From the NCBI GenBank assembly GCA_001695595.3, contig MBPM02000322.1:1-27925 (forward strand): 27,925 bases of DNA. The letters run 5' to 3'. Source of the stretch: Plasmopara viticola (taxonomy: Eukaryota; Oomycota; Peronosporomycetes; Peronosporales; Peronosporaceae). The notes under the pieces were generated by a model. It searched no databases and was not told the DNA's origin. It worked only from the letters and a program-made list of their open reading frames with translations. This document shows positions 10,133 to 20,546 of the stretch, piece by piece (position 1 is the first letter of the stretch; each line of letters opens with the position of its first letter). The position numbers were made by a program, and so were the translations under genes.

Positions 10133-11532
10133 GATCTATTACATCTTTGAATGTCTATAGCGATAGAAAGGACGTATCTTGGCCGTACAATGTCTCAGCT
10201 CTCCAACAGAATTATTATACACTTCGTTGTGGCTCTATCGCATCAATGGCATGTCTAGAGCGAAAGAAAGGACGTATCTGGGGCCGTACAACGTCTCAGC
10301 GCTCCGACAGAGTGATTAAACACTTCGTTGTGGCTCTATCGCATCTGTGCATGTCTAGAGAGATAGAAAGGACGTATCTGTGGCCGTACAACTTCTCAGC
10401 GCTCCAACAGAATGATTATACACTTCGTCGTGAATCTATTACATCTTTGAATGTCTATAGCGATAGAAAGGACGTATCTGTGGCCGTACAATGTCTCAGC
10501 TCTCCAACAGAATTATTATACACTTCGTTGTGGCTTTATCGCATCAGTGCATGTCTAGAGCGATAGAAAGGACGTATCTTTGGCCGTGCAACGTTTCAGC
10601 GCTCCTACAGAATGATTATACACTTCGATGTGGCTCTATCGCATCTGTGCATGTGAAGAGCGATACAAATGACGTATCTGTGGCCGTACAACGTCTCAGC
10701 CCTCCAACAGAATGAGTTTACACTCCGTTGTGGCTCTTTTACATCTGTAAATATGTAGAGCGATAGAAAGGAAGTATCTGTGGCCGTACAACTTCTCAGC
10801 GCTCCAAAAGAATGATTATACACTTCGTCGTGGATCTCTTACATCTTTGAATGTCTTTAGCGATAATAAGGACGTATCTGTGGCCGTACAATGTCTCAGC
10901 TCTCCAACAGAATTATTATACACTTCGTTGTGGCTCTATCGCATCAGTGCATGTGTAGAGCGATAGAAAGGACGTATCTTTGGCCGTACAACGTCTCAGC
11001 CCTCCAACAGAATGAGTATACACTCCGTTGTGGCTCTATTACATCTGTAGATGTGTAGAGCGATAGAAAGGACGTATCTGTGGCCGTACAATTTCTCTGC
11101 GCTCCAACAGAATGATTATACACTTCGTCGTGGATCTATTACATCTTTGAATGTCTTTGACGATAGAAAGGACGTATCTGTGGCCGTACAATGTCTCAGC
11201 TCTCCAACAGAATTATTATACACTTCGTTGGGGCTCTATCGCATCAGTGCATGTCTAGAGCGATAGAAAGGACGTATCTTTGGCCGTGCAACGTTTCAGC
11301 GCTCCTACAGAATGATTATACACTTCGATGTGGCTCTATCGCATCTGTGCATGTGAAGAGCGATAGAAATGACGTATCTGTGGCCGTACAACGTCGCAGC
11401 CCTCCAACAGAATGAGTATACACTCCGTTGTGGCTCTATTACATCTGTAAATATGTAGAGCGATAGAAAGGAAGTATCTGTGGCCGTACAACTTCTCAGC
11501 GCTCCAAAAGAATAATTATACACTTCGTCGTG
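10133..11532. repeat. 14-mer HOR, second copy (1,400 bp)
   Basis: It starts with GATCTATTAC and reproduces the first copy's order and private markers: GCATCAATGGCATG (10,240), CTAGAGAGATAG (10,347), AGGAAGTATC (10,769) and GTCTTTGACGATAG (11,146). It is exactly 14 monomers long. The next type a start (GATCTAGTAC) is at 11,533, where the order changes to an 8-mer, so there is no third copy here. Confidence 0.88.
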
Positions 11533-12332
11533 GATCTAGTACATCTTTGAATGTCTTTAGCGATAGAAAGGACGTATCTGTGGCCGTACAATGTCTCAGC
11601 TCTCCAACAGAATTATTATACACTTCGTTGTGGCTCTATCGCATCAGTGCATGTCTAGAGCGATAGAAAGGACGTATCTTTGGCCGTGCAACCTTTCAGC
11701 GCTCCAACACAATGATTATACACTTCGTCGTGGCGCTATTGCTTCTGTGCATATCTAGAGCGATAGAAATGACGTATCTGTGGCCGTACAACGTCTCAGC
11801 CCTCCAACAGAATGAGTATACACTCCGTTGTGGCTCTATTACATCTGTAAATGTGTAGAGCGATAGAAAGGACGTATCTGTGGCCGTACAACCTCTCAGC
11901 GCTCCAACAGAATAATTATACACTTTGTCGTGGATCTATTACATTTTTGAATGTCTATAGCGATAGAAAGGACGTATCTGTGGCCGTACAATGTCTCAGC
12001 TCTCCAACAGAATTATTATACACTTCGTTGTGGCTCTATCGTATCTGTGCATGTCTAGAGCGATAGAAAGGACGTATCTTTGGCCGTGCAACGTCTCAGC
12101 ACTCATACAGAATGATTAAACACTTCGATGTGGCTCTATCGCATCTGTGTATGTGTAGAGCGAAAGCAAGGACGTATCTGTGGCCGTACAACGTCTCTTC
12201 CCTCCAACAGAATGAGTATACACTCCGTTGTGGCTCTTTTACATCTGTAAATGTGTAGAGTGATAGAAAGGACGTATCTGTGGCCGTACAACTACTTAGC
12301 GCTCCAAAAGAATGATTATACACTTCGTCGTG
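11533..12332. repeat. 8-mer HOR (800 bp)
   Basis: It is bounded by GATCTAGTAC type a starts at 11,533 and 12,333. The order is approximately a, b-like ending CAACACAATGATTATAC, c-like starting GGCGCTATTGCTTCTG with CATATCTAG, d, then a-b-c-d. It appears to be two 4-mers in which the first b and c have been replaced by a distinct subtype. The rare CAACACAATG plus CATATCTAG pairing recurs exactly 800 bp downstream. Confidence 0.8.
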
Positions 12333-12690
12333 GATCTAGTACATCTTTGAATGTCTTTAGCGATAGAAAGGACGTATCTGTGGCCGTACAATGTCTCAGC
12401 TCTCCAACAGAATTATTATACACTTCGTTGTGGCTCTATCGCATCAGTGCATGTCTAGAGCGATAGAAAGGACGTATCTTTGGCCGTGCAACGTTTCAGC
12501 GCTCCAACACAATGATTATACACTTCGTCGTGGCGCTATTGCTTCTGTGCATATCTAGAGCGATAGAAATGACGTATCTGTGGCCGTACAACGTCTCAGC
12601 CCTCCAACAGAATGAGTATACACTCCGTTGTGGCTCTATTACATCTGTAAATGTGTAGAGCGATAGAAAGGACGTATCTGTGGCCGTACA
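12333..12690. repeat. Partial second copy of the 8-mer HOR
   Basis: It matches 11,533-11,890 base for base with few differences. It then stops inside a d/a chimeric monomer: the start is type d (CTATTACATCTGTAAATG) and the end is type a (AATGTCTCAGCTCTCC). After that the order breaks up. Confidence 0.75.
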
Positions 12691-13444
12691 ATGTCTCAGC
12701 TCTCCAACAGAATTATTATACACTTCGTCGGGGCTCTATCGCATCTGTGCATGTCTAGAGCGATAGAAAGAACGTATCTTTGGCCGTGCAACATCTCAGC
12801 GCTCCAACAGAATAATTATACACTTCATTGTGGCTCTATCGCATCTGTGCATGTCTAGAGCGAAAGCAAGGACGTATCTGTGCCTGTACAACGTCTCAGC
12901 GCTCAAACAGAATGATTATACACTTCGTTGTGGCTCTATCGCAAATGTTCATGTCTGGAGCGATAGAAAGGACGTATCTGTGGCTGTACAACGTCTTAGT
13001 ACTCCAACAGACTTATTATACACTTCGTTGTGGCTATATCGCATCTTTGCATGTCTAGAGCGATAGAAAGGACGTATCTGTGGCCGTGCAACGTCTCAGC
13101 GCTCCTACAGAATGATAATACACATCGTTGTGGCTATATCGCATCTTTGCATGTCTAGAGCGATAGAAAGGACGTATCTGTGGCCGTATAACGTCTCAGC
13201 TCCCCAACAAAATAAGTACAAACTTCGTCGTGGCTCTATTGCATCTGTGCATGTGTAGAGCGATAGAAAGGACGTCTCTGTGGCCGTACAATGTCTCAGC
13301 TCTCCAACAGAATTATTATACACTTCGTTGTTGCTCTATTGCATCTGTGCATGTGTAGAGCGATAGAAAGGACGTATCGGTGGCCGTACAATGTCTCAGT
13401 GCTCCAACACAATGATTATACACTTCGTCGTGGCTCTATTGCTT
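12691..13444. repeat. Divergent monomers without clear HOR order
   Basis: Monomers here keep the 100-bp length but carry scattered private substitutions, such as GCGAAAGCAAGG, GTGCCTGTAC, GCAAATGTTCATG, CTGGAGCG and TACTCCAACAGACTTATT. 13,080-13,260 resembles 17,780-17,960 (CCTACAGAATGATAATACAC, then ACAAACTTCGTCG). 13,101-13,150 is nearly identical to 15,301-15,350. I see no a-b-c-d register. Confidence 0.7.
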
Positions 13445-15200
13445 CTGTGCATGTCTAGAGCGATAGAAAGGACGTATCTTTGGCCGTACAACGTCTCAGC
13501 CCTCCAACAGAATGAGTATACACTTCGTTGGGGCTCTATTGCATCTGTGCATGTCTAGAGCGATAGAAAGGACGTATCTATGGCCGTACAATGTCTCAGC
13601 GCTCCAACAGAAGTATTATACACTTCGTTGTGGCTCTATCGCATCTGTGCATGTCTAGAGCGATAGAAAGGACGTATCTTTGGCCGTGCAACGTCTCAGC
13701 GCTCCAACACAATGATTATACACTTCGTCGTGGCGCTATTGCTTCTGTGCATGTCTAGAGCGATAGAAAGGACGTATCTGTGGCTGTACAACGTCTCAGC
13801 CCTCCAACAGAATGAGTATACACTCCGTTGTGGCTCTACCACATCTGTAAATGTGTAGAGCGATAGAAACGACGTATCTGTGGCCGTAATACTTCTTAGC
13901 GCTCCAACAGAATGATTATACACTTCGTCGTGGATCTAGTACATCTTTGAATGTCTATAGCGATAGAAAGGACGTATCTGTGGCCGTATAATGTCTCAGC
14001 TCTCCAACAGAATGATTATACACTTCGTTGTGGCTCTATCGCATCTGTGCATGTCTAGAGCGATAGAAAGGACGTATCTTTGGCCGTACAACGTCTCAGC
14101 CCTCCAACAGAATGAGTATACACTCCGTTGGGGCTCTATCGCATCTGTGCATGTCTAGAGCGATAGAAAGGACGTATCTATGGCCGTACAATGTCTCAGC
14201 GCTCCAACAGAAGTATTATACACTTCGTTGTGGCTCTATCGCAGCTGTGCATGTCTAGAGCGATAGAAAGGACGTATCTTTGGCCGTGCAACGTCTCAGC
14301 GCTCCAACACAATGATTATACACTTCGTCGTTGCGCTATTGCTTCTGTGCATGTCTAGAGCGATAGAAAGGACGTATCTTTGGCCGTACAACGTCTCAGC
14401 CCCCCAACAGAATGAGTATACACTCCGTTGTGGTTCTATTACATCTGTAAACGTGTAGAGCGATAGAAAGGACGTATCTGTGGCCGTACAACGTCTCAGT
14501 GCTCCAACAGACTTATTATACACTCTGTTCTGGCTATATCGCATCTTTGCATGTCTAGAGCGATAGAAAGGACGTATCTGTGGCCGTACAACGTCTCAGC
14601 TCTCCAACAGAATGAGTATACACTTCGTCGTGGCTCTATTGCATCTGTGCATGTGTAGAGCGATAGAAAGGACATTTCTGAGGCCGTACAACATCTCAGC
14701 CCTGCAACAGAATGAGTATACACTCCGTTGTGGCTCTATTACATCTGTAAACGTGTAGAGCGATAGAAAGGACGTATCTGTGGCCGTACAACTTCTCAGC
14801 TCTCCAACAGAATTATTATACACTTCGTTGTGGCTCTATCGCATCTGTGCATGTCTAGAGCGATAGAAAGGACGTATCTTTGGCCGTGCAACGTCTCAGC
14901 GCTCCAACACAATGATTATACACTTCGTCGTGGCGCTATTGCTTCTGTGCATATCTAGAGCGATAGAAATGACGTATCTGTAGCCGTACAACGTCTCAGC
15001 CCTCCAACAGAATGATTATACACTCCGTTGTGGCTCTATTACATCTGTAAATATGTAGAGCGATAGAAAGGACGTATCTGTGGCCGTAATACTTCTTAGC
15101 GCTCCAACAGAATGATTATACACTTCGTCGTGGATCTAGTACATCTTTGAATGTCTATAGCGACAGAAAGGACGTATCTGTGGCCGTACAATGTCTCAGC
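13445..15200. repeat. 6-mer / 12-mer HOR region
   Basis: 13,445-13,830 repeats at 14,045-14,430, exactly 600 bp on. Both contain GTATCTATGGCCG and CAACAGAAGTATTATAC (13,607 and 14,207) and then CAACACAATG with GCGCTATTGCTTCTG. 13,621-14,000 repeats at 14,821-15,200, exactly 1,200 bp on, including the rare GTAATACTTCTTAGCGCTCC (13,886 and 15,086). The CAACACAATG monomer recurs at 13,705, 14,305 and 14,905. The region therefore mixes a 6-mer and a 12-mer period. All monomers are exactly 100 bp. Confidence 0.8.
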
Positions 15201-15384
15201 TCTCCAACAGAATTCTTATACACTTCGTTGTGGCTCTATCGCATCTGTGCATGTCTAGAGCGATAGAAAGAACGTATCTTTGGCCGTGCAACGTCTCAGC
15301 GCTCCTACAGAATGATAATACACATCGTTGTGGCTATATCGCATCTTTGCATGTCTAGAGCGATAGAAAGGACGTATCTGTGGC
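15201..15384. repeat. Two transitional monomers
   Basis: These contain AGAATTCTTATACAC and then CCTACAGAATGATAATACACATCG, the latter nearly identical to 13,101-13,150 (2,200 bp upstream). They link the 12-mer region to the 11-mer-spaced duplication. Confidence 0.65.
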
Positions 15385-16008
15385 CGCACAACGTCTCAGC
15401 GCTCCAACAGAACAATTATACACTTCGTTGTGGCTTTATTGCATCTATGCATGCCTAAAGAGATAGAAAGGACGTATCTTTGTCCGCACAACGTCTCAGC
15501 GCTCCAACAGAATAATTATGCACTTCGCTGGGGCTCTATTGCATCTGTGCATGTCTAAAGCGATAGAAAGGACGTATCTTTGGCCGGAAAACGTCTCAGT
15601 GCTCCAACAGACTTATTATACACTTCGTTCTGGCTATATCGCATCTTTGCATGTCTAGAGCGATAGAAAGGACGTATCTGTGGCCGTTTGACGTCTCAGC
15701 GCTTCAACAGAATCATTATACACTCTATTGTGGCTCTATCACATCTGAGCATGTCTGGAGCGATAGAAAGGACGTATCTGTGGCCGTACAACGTCTCAGT
15801 GCTCCAACAGACTTATTTTACACTTCTTTGTGGCTATTTTGCATCTTTGCTTGTCTAGAGCGATAGAAAGGACGTATCTGTGGCCGTACAACGTCTCAGC
15901 GCTCCAACAGAATGATTATACACTTCGTTGTGGCTCTATCGCATCTTTGAATGTCTATAGCTATAGAATGGACGTATCTGTGGCCGTACAACGTCTCAGC
16001 CCTCTAAC
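15385..16008. repeat. Copy 1 of a duplication with 11-monomer spacing
   Basis: About six monomers with strong private markers: CCGCACAACG, ACAGAACAATTATAC, CTATGCATGCCTAAAGAGATAG, CTTTGTCCGCAC, CTTCGCTGGGGC, GCCGTTTGACG, CACTCTATTG, CTGAGCATGTCTGGAG and GCTTGTCTAG. The same series returns 1,098 bp downstream, only a few substitutions apart. None of these monomers follows the a-b-c-d order. They look like an older or separately homogenised subfamily. Confidence 0.85.
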
Positions 16009-16482
16009 AGAATATATATACACTTCGTTGTTGCTCTTTTTCATCTGTTCATGTCTAGAGCGATAGAAAGGACGTATCTGTGGCCGTATAACGTCTCAGC
16101 GCTCCAACAGAATCATTATACACTTCGTTGTGGCTCTATTGCATCTATAAATGTGTAGAGCGATAGAAAGGACGTATCTGTGGCCGTAAACATCTCAGCC
16201 CTCCAACACAATGATTATACACTTCGTCTTGGCTCTATTGCTTCTGTGCATGTCTAGAGCGATAGAAAGGACGTATCGGTGGCCGTACAACGTCTCAGCC
16301 CTCCAACAGAATGAGTATACACTCCGTTGTGGCTCTATTACATCTGTAAATGTGTAGAGCGATAGAAAGGACTTATCTGTGGCCGCACAACGTCCTAATG
16401 CTCCAGCAGAATGATTATACTCTTTTTCAGGCTGGATTGCATGTATGCATGTCTAGAGCGATAGAAAGGACGTATCTTTGGC
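16009..16482. repeat. Spacer monomers between the duplicates, with the most divergent monomer
   Basis: About 4.7 monomers not shared between the two duplicates. They include one with CAACACAATG and GTCTTGGCTCTATTGCTTCTG, and a one-base loss at CCGTAAACATCTC (about 16,186). The monomer at about 16,380-16,450 is the most divergent seen, with CGTCCTAATGCTCCAGCAG, TATACTCTTTTTCAGGCTGG and CATGTATGCATG, and it is shortened. From here the 100-bp register is shifted by two bases. Confidence 0.75.
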
Positions 16483-17106
16483 CGCACAACGTCTCAGCGC
16501 TCCAACAGAACAATTATACACTTCGTTGTGGCTTTATTGCATCTATGCATGCCTAAAGAGATAGAAAGGACGTATCTTTGTCCGCACAACGTCTCAGCGC
16601 TCCAACAGAATAATTATGCACTTCGCTGGGGCTCTATTGCATCTGTGCATGTCTAAAGCGATAGAAAGGACGTATCTTTGGCCGTAAAACGTCTCAGTGC
16701 TCCAACAGACTTATTATACACTTCGTTCTGGCTATATCGCATCTTTGCATGTCTAGAGCGATAGAAAGGACGTATCTGTGGCCGTTTGACGTCTCAGCGC
16801 TTCAACAGAATCATTATACACTCTATTGTGGCTCTATCACATCTGAGCATGTCTGGAGCGATAGAAAGGACGTATCTGTGGCCGTACAACGTCTCCGTGC
16901 TCCAACAGACTTATTATACACTTCTTTGTGGCTATTTTGCATCTTTGCTTGTCTAGAGCGATAGAACGGACGTATCTGTGGCCGTACAACGTCTCAGCGC
17001 TCCAACAGAATGATTATTCACTTCGTTGTGGCTCTATCGCATCTTTGAATGTCTATAGCTATAGAATGGACGTATCTGTGGCCGTACAACGTCTCAGCCC
17101 TCCAAC
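16483..17106. repeat. Copy 2 of the duplication with 11-monomer spacing
   Basis: It repeats 15,385-16,008 at a constant offset of 1,098, with no internal indel. Differences include AGAACGGACG for AGAAAGGACG (16,972), CTCCGTGCTCC for CTCAGTGCTCC, and GTAAAACG for GGAAAACG. It leaves the match after CGTCTCAGCCCTC near 17,100, where type c-like sequence resumes. Confidence 0.85.
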
Positions 17107-18519
17107 AGAATGAGTTTACACTCCGTTGTGGCTCTATTACATCTGTAAATGTGTAGAGCAATAGAAAGGACGTATCTGTGGCCGTACAACTTCTCAGCGC
17201 TCTAACAGAATGATAATGCACTTCGTCGTGGATCTAGTACATCTTTGAATGTCTATAGCGTTAGAAAGGACGTATCTGTGGCCGTACAATGTCTCAGCTC
17301 TCCAACAGAATTATTTTACACCTAGTTGTATCTCTATCGCATCTGTGCATGTCTAGAGCGATAGAAACGACGTATCTTTGGCCGTGCAACGTCTCAGCGC
17401 TCCTACAGAATGATTGTACACTTTGATGTGGCTATATCGCATCTGGGCATGTGTAGAGCGATAGAAAAGACGTATCTGGGGCCGTACAACGTTTCAGCCC
17501 TCCAACAGAATGCGTATACTCTCCGTTGTGGCTCTATTACATCTGAAAATGTGTAGAGCGATAGAAAGGACGTATCTGTGGCCGTACAATTTTTTGGCGC
17601 TCCAACAGAATGATTATACACTTCGTCGTGGATCTATTACATCTTTGAATGTCTAGAGCGATAAAAAGGACATATCTGTGGCCGTACAATGTCTCAGCTC
17701 TCCAACAGAATTATTATACACTTCGTTAGGGCTCTATCGCATTTGTGCATATCTAGAGCGATAGAAAGGACGTATCTTTGGCCGTGCAACGTCTCAGCGC
17801 TCCTACAAAATGATAATACACTTTGTTGTGGCTATATCGCATCTTTGCATGTCTAGAGCGATAGAAAGGACGTATCTGTGGCCGTATAACGTCTTAGCTC
17901 TCCCACAAAATGAGTACAAACTTCGTCGTGGCTCTATTGCATCTGTGCATGTCTAGAGCGATAGAAAGGACGTATCTTTGGCCGTACAACGTCTCAGTCC
18001 TCCAACAAAATGAGTATACACTCCGTTGGGGCTCTATTGCATCTGTGCATGTGTAGAGCGATAGAAATGACGTATCTGTGGCCGTACAACGTGTCAGCCC
18101 TCCAACAGAATGAGTATACACTCCGTTGTGGCTCTATTACATCTGTAAATGTGCAGAGCGATCGATAGGACGTATCTGTGGCCGTAAAATTTCTCTGCGC
18201 TCCAACAGAATGATTATACACTTCGTCGTGGATCTATTACATCTTTGAATGTCTTTAGCGATAGAAAGGACGTATCTGTGGCCGTACAATGTCTCAGCTC
18301 TCCAACAGAATTATTATACACTTCGTTGTGGCTCTATCGCATCTGTGCATGTCTAGAGCGATAGAAAGGACGTATCTGTGGCCGTACAATGTCTCAGCTT
18401 TCCAACAGAATTATTATACACTTCGTTGAAGATCTATCGCACCTGTGCATGTCTAGAGCGATAGAAATTACGTATCTGTGGCCGTGCAACGTTGTAGCGC
18501 TCCTACAAAATGATAATAC
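17107..18519. repeat. Mixed 4-mer and irregular monomers
   Basis: Type a starts (GATCTA) at 17,231, 17,631, 18,231 and 18,731 give spacings of 400, 600 and 500 bp. The first interval is a clean a-b-c-d 4-mer. Irregularities include CACCTAGTTGTATCTCTATC (about 17,320), ATTTTTTGGCGCTCC (about 17,590), a GTTGAAGATCTATCGCACC junction near 18,425 that looks like an a/b chimera, and ACGTTGTAGCGCTCC near 18,490. Confidence 0.7.
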
Positions 18520-19690
18520 ACTTCGATGTGGCACTATCGCATCTGTGCATGTGTAGAGCGATAGAAATGACGTATCTGTGGCCGAACAACGTCTCAGCCC
18601 TCCAACAGAATGAGTATACACTCCGTTGTGGCTCTATTACATCTGTAAATGTGTAGAGCGATAGAAAAGACGTATCTGTAGCCGTACAATTTTTCAGCGC
18701 TCCAACAGAATGATTATACACTTCGTCGTGGATCTATTACATCATTGAATGTCTTTAGCGATAGAAAGGACGTATCTGTGGCCGTACAATGTCTAAGCTC
18801 TCCAACAGAATTCTTATACACTTCTTTGTGGCTCTATCGCATCTGTGCATGTCTAGAGCGATAAAAAGGACGTATCTTTGGCCGTGCAACGTCTCAGCGC
18901 TCCAACATAATGATTATACACTTCGAAGTGGCTTTGTCGCATCTGTGCATGTCTAGAGCGATAGAAAAGACGTATCTATGGCCGCACAGCGTCTCAGCCC
19001 TCCAACAGAATGAGTATACACTTCGTTCGGGCTCTTTTGCATCTGTGCATGTGTAGAGCGATAGAAAGGACGTATCTGTGGCCGTACAACGTCTCAGCCT
19101 TCCATCAGAATGATTAAACACTGCGTTGTGGCTCTTTCGCATCTGTAGATGTGTAAAGCGATAGAAAAGACGTATCTGTGGCCGTACAACGTCTCAGCCC
19201 TCCAATAGAATGATTATACACTTCGTCGTGGATCTATTACATCTTTGAATGTCTATAGCGATAGAAAGGACGTATCCGTGGCCGTACAACGTCTCAGCCT
19301 TCCATCAGATTGATAAACACTTCGTTCTGGCTCTTCGCATCTGTGCATGTCTAGAGCGATGGTAAGGACGTATCTGTGGCCGTACAACGTCTCAGCGCTC
19401 TTACTGAATGATTATACACTTCGATGTGGCTCTATCGCATCTGTGCATGTGTAAAGCGATAGAAAGGACGTATCTTTGGCCGTACAACGTCTCAGCCCTC
19501 CAACAGAATGAGTATACACTCCGTTGTGGCTCTATTACATCTGTAGATGTGTAGGGCGATAGAAAGGACGTATCTGTGGCCGTACAACTTCTCAGCGCTC
19601 CAACAGAATGAATATACACTTCGTCGTGGATCTAGTACATCTTTGAATGTCTAGAGCGATAGAAAGGACGTATCTGTGGCCGTACAATGT
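18520..19690. repeat. Partial super-HOR related to S1 with one 6-mer unit fewer
   Basis: 18,520-19,160 matches 3,260-3,900 at an offset of about 15,262 (ATCTGTAGCCG at 18,672). 19,180-19,690 matches 4,510-5,030 at an offset of about 14,664 (TATCCGTGG at 19,273 against 4,609). The offset change of 598 means one 600-bp 6-mer present in S1 is absent here. Private variants such as CGTTCGGGCTC (about 19,024) are shared with 20,323. Confidence 0.8.
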
Positions 19691-20215
19691 CTCAGCTCTC
19701 CAACAGAATTCTTATACACTTCGTTGTGGCTCTATCGCATCTGTGCATGTCTAGAGCGATAGAAAGGACGTATCTTTGGCCGTGCAACGTTTCAGCGCTC
19801 CTACAGAATGATTATACACTTCGATGTGGCTCTATCGCATCTGTGCATGTGAAGAGCGATAGAAATGACGTATCTGTGGCCGTACAACGTCGCAGCCCTC
19901 CAACAGAATGAGTATACACTCCGTTGTGGCTCTATTACATCTGTAAATATGTAGAGCGATAGAAAGGAAGTATCTGTGGCCGTACAACTTCTCAGCGCTC
20001 CAACAGAATAATTATACACTTCGTCGTGGATCTAGTACATCTTTGAATGTCTTTAGCGATAGAAAGGACGTATCTGTGGCCGTACAATGTCTCAGCTCTC
20101 CAACAGAATTATTATACACTTCGTTGTGGCTCTATCGCATCAGTGCATGTCTAGAGCGATAGAAAGGACGTATCTTTGGCCGTGCAACGTTTCAGCGCTC
20201 CTACAGAATGATTAT
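19629..20215. repeat. Clean 4-mer HOR a-b-c-d (400 bp) plus a partial next unit
   Basis: GATCTAGTAC type a starts fall at 19,629 and 20,029, exactly 400 bp apart, with b (GTGCAACGTTTCAGCGCTCC), c (GTGAAGAGCG, GAAATGACG, CGTCGCAGCCC) and d (AAATATGTAG, GGAAGTATC) between them. The stretch matches about 11,133-11,700 in variant content. The next unit runs through a and most of b before switching type. Confidence 0.85.
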
Positions 20216-20546
20216 ACACTTCGAAGTGGCTTTGTCGCATCTGTGCATGTCTTGAGCGATAGAAAAGACGTATCTGTGGCCGCACAGCGTCTCAGCCCTC
20301 CAACAGATTGAGTATACACTTCGTTCGGGCTCTTTTGCATCTGTGCATGTGTAGAGCGATAGAAAGGACGTATCTTTGGCCGTACAACGTCTCAGCCCTC
20401 CAACAGAATGAGTATACACTCCGTTGTGGCTCTATTACAACTGTAGATGTGTAAAGCGATAGAAAGGACGTATCTGTGGCCGTACAACTTCTCAGCGCTC
20501 CAACAGAATGAATATACACTTCGTCGTGGATCTAGTACATCTTTGA
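20216..20546. repeat. Mosaic junction segment
   Basis: At about 20,216 the type b monomer switches into CTTCGAAGTGGCTTTGTCGC, the variant found in the 6-mer family. The following monomers (GCACAGCGTC, CGTTCGGGCTC) match 18,920-19,050. The register then jumps, so that 20,345-20,546 matches 19,445-19,645. This is the signature expected of unequal exchange between HOR families. Confidence 0.7.

Noticed and set aside
13322..13340. A CENP-B box match starting CTTCGTTG in the monomer
   Set aside because: The first eight bases agree with the human box, but the central A and the CGGG part of the known motif are absent (TGTGGCTC or GGGGCTC follows). I treat the resemblance as chance.
14971..14990. 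An extra copy of the 6-mer start marker (ATCTGTAGCCG) near 14,970 and near 126
   Set aside because: These have ACAACGTCTC after the marker instead of ACAATTTTTC, and their neighbours do not follow the 6-mer order, so the shared G-to-A change is probably independent or converted.
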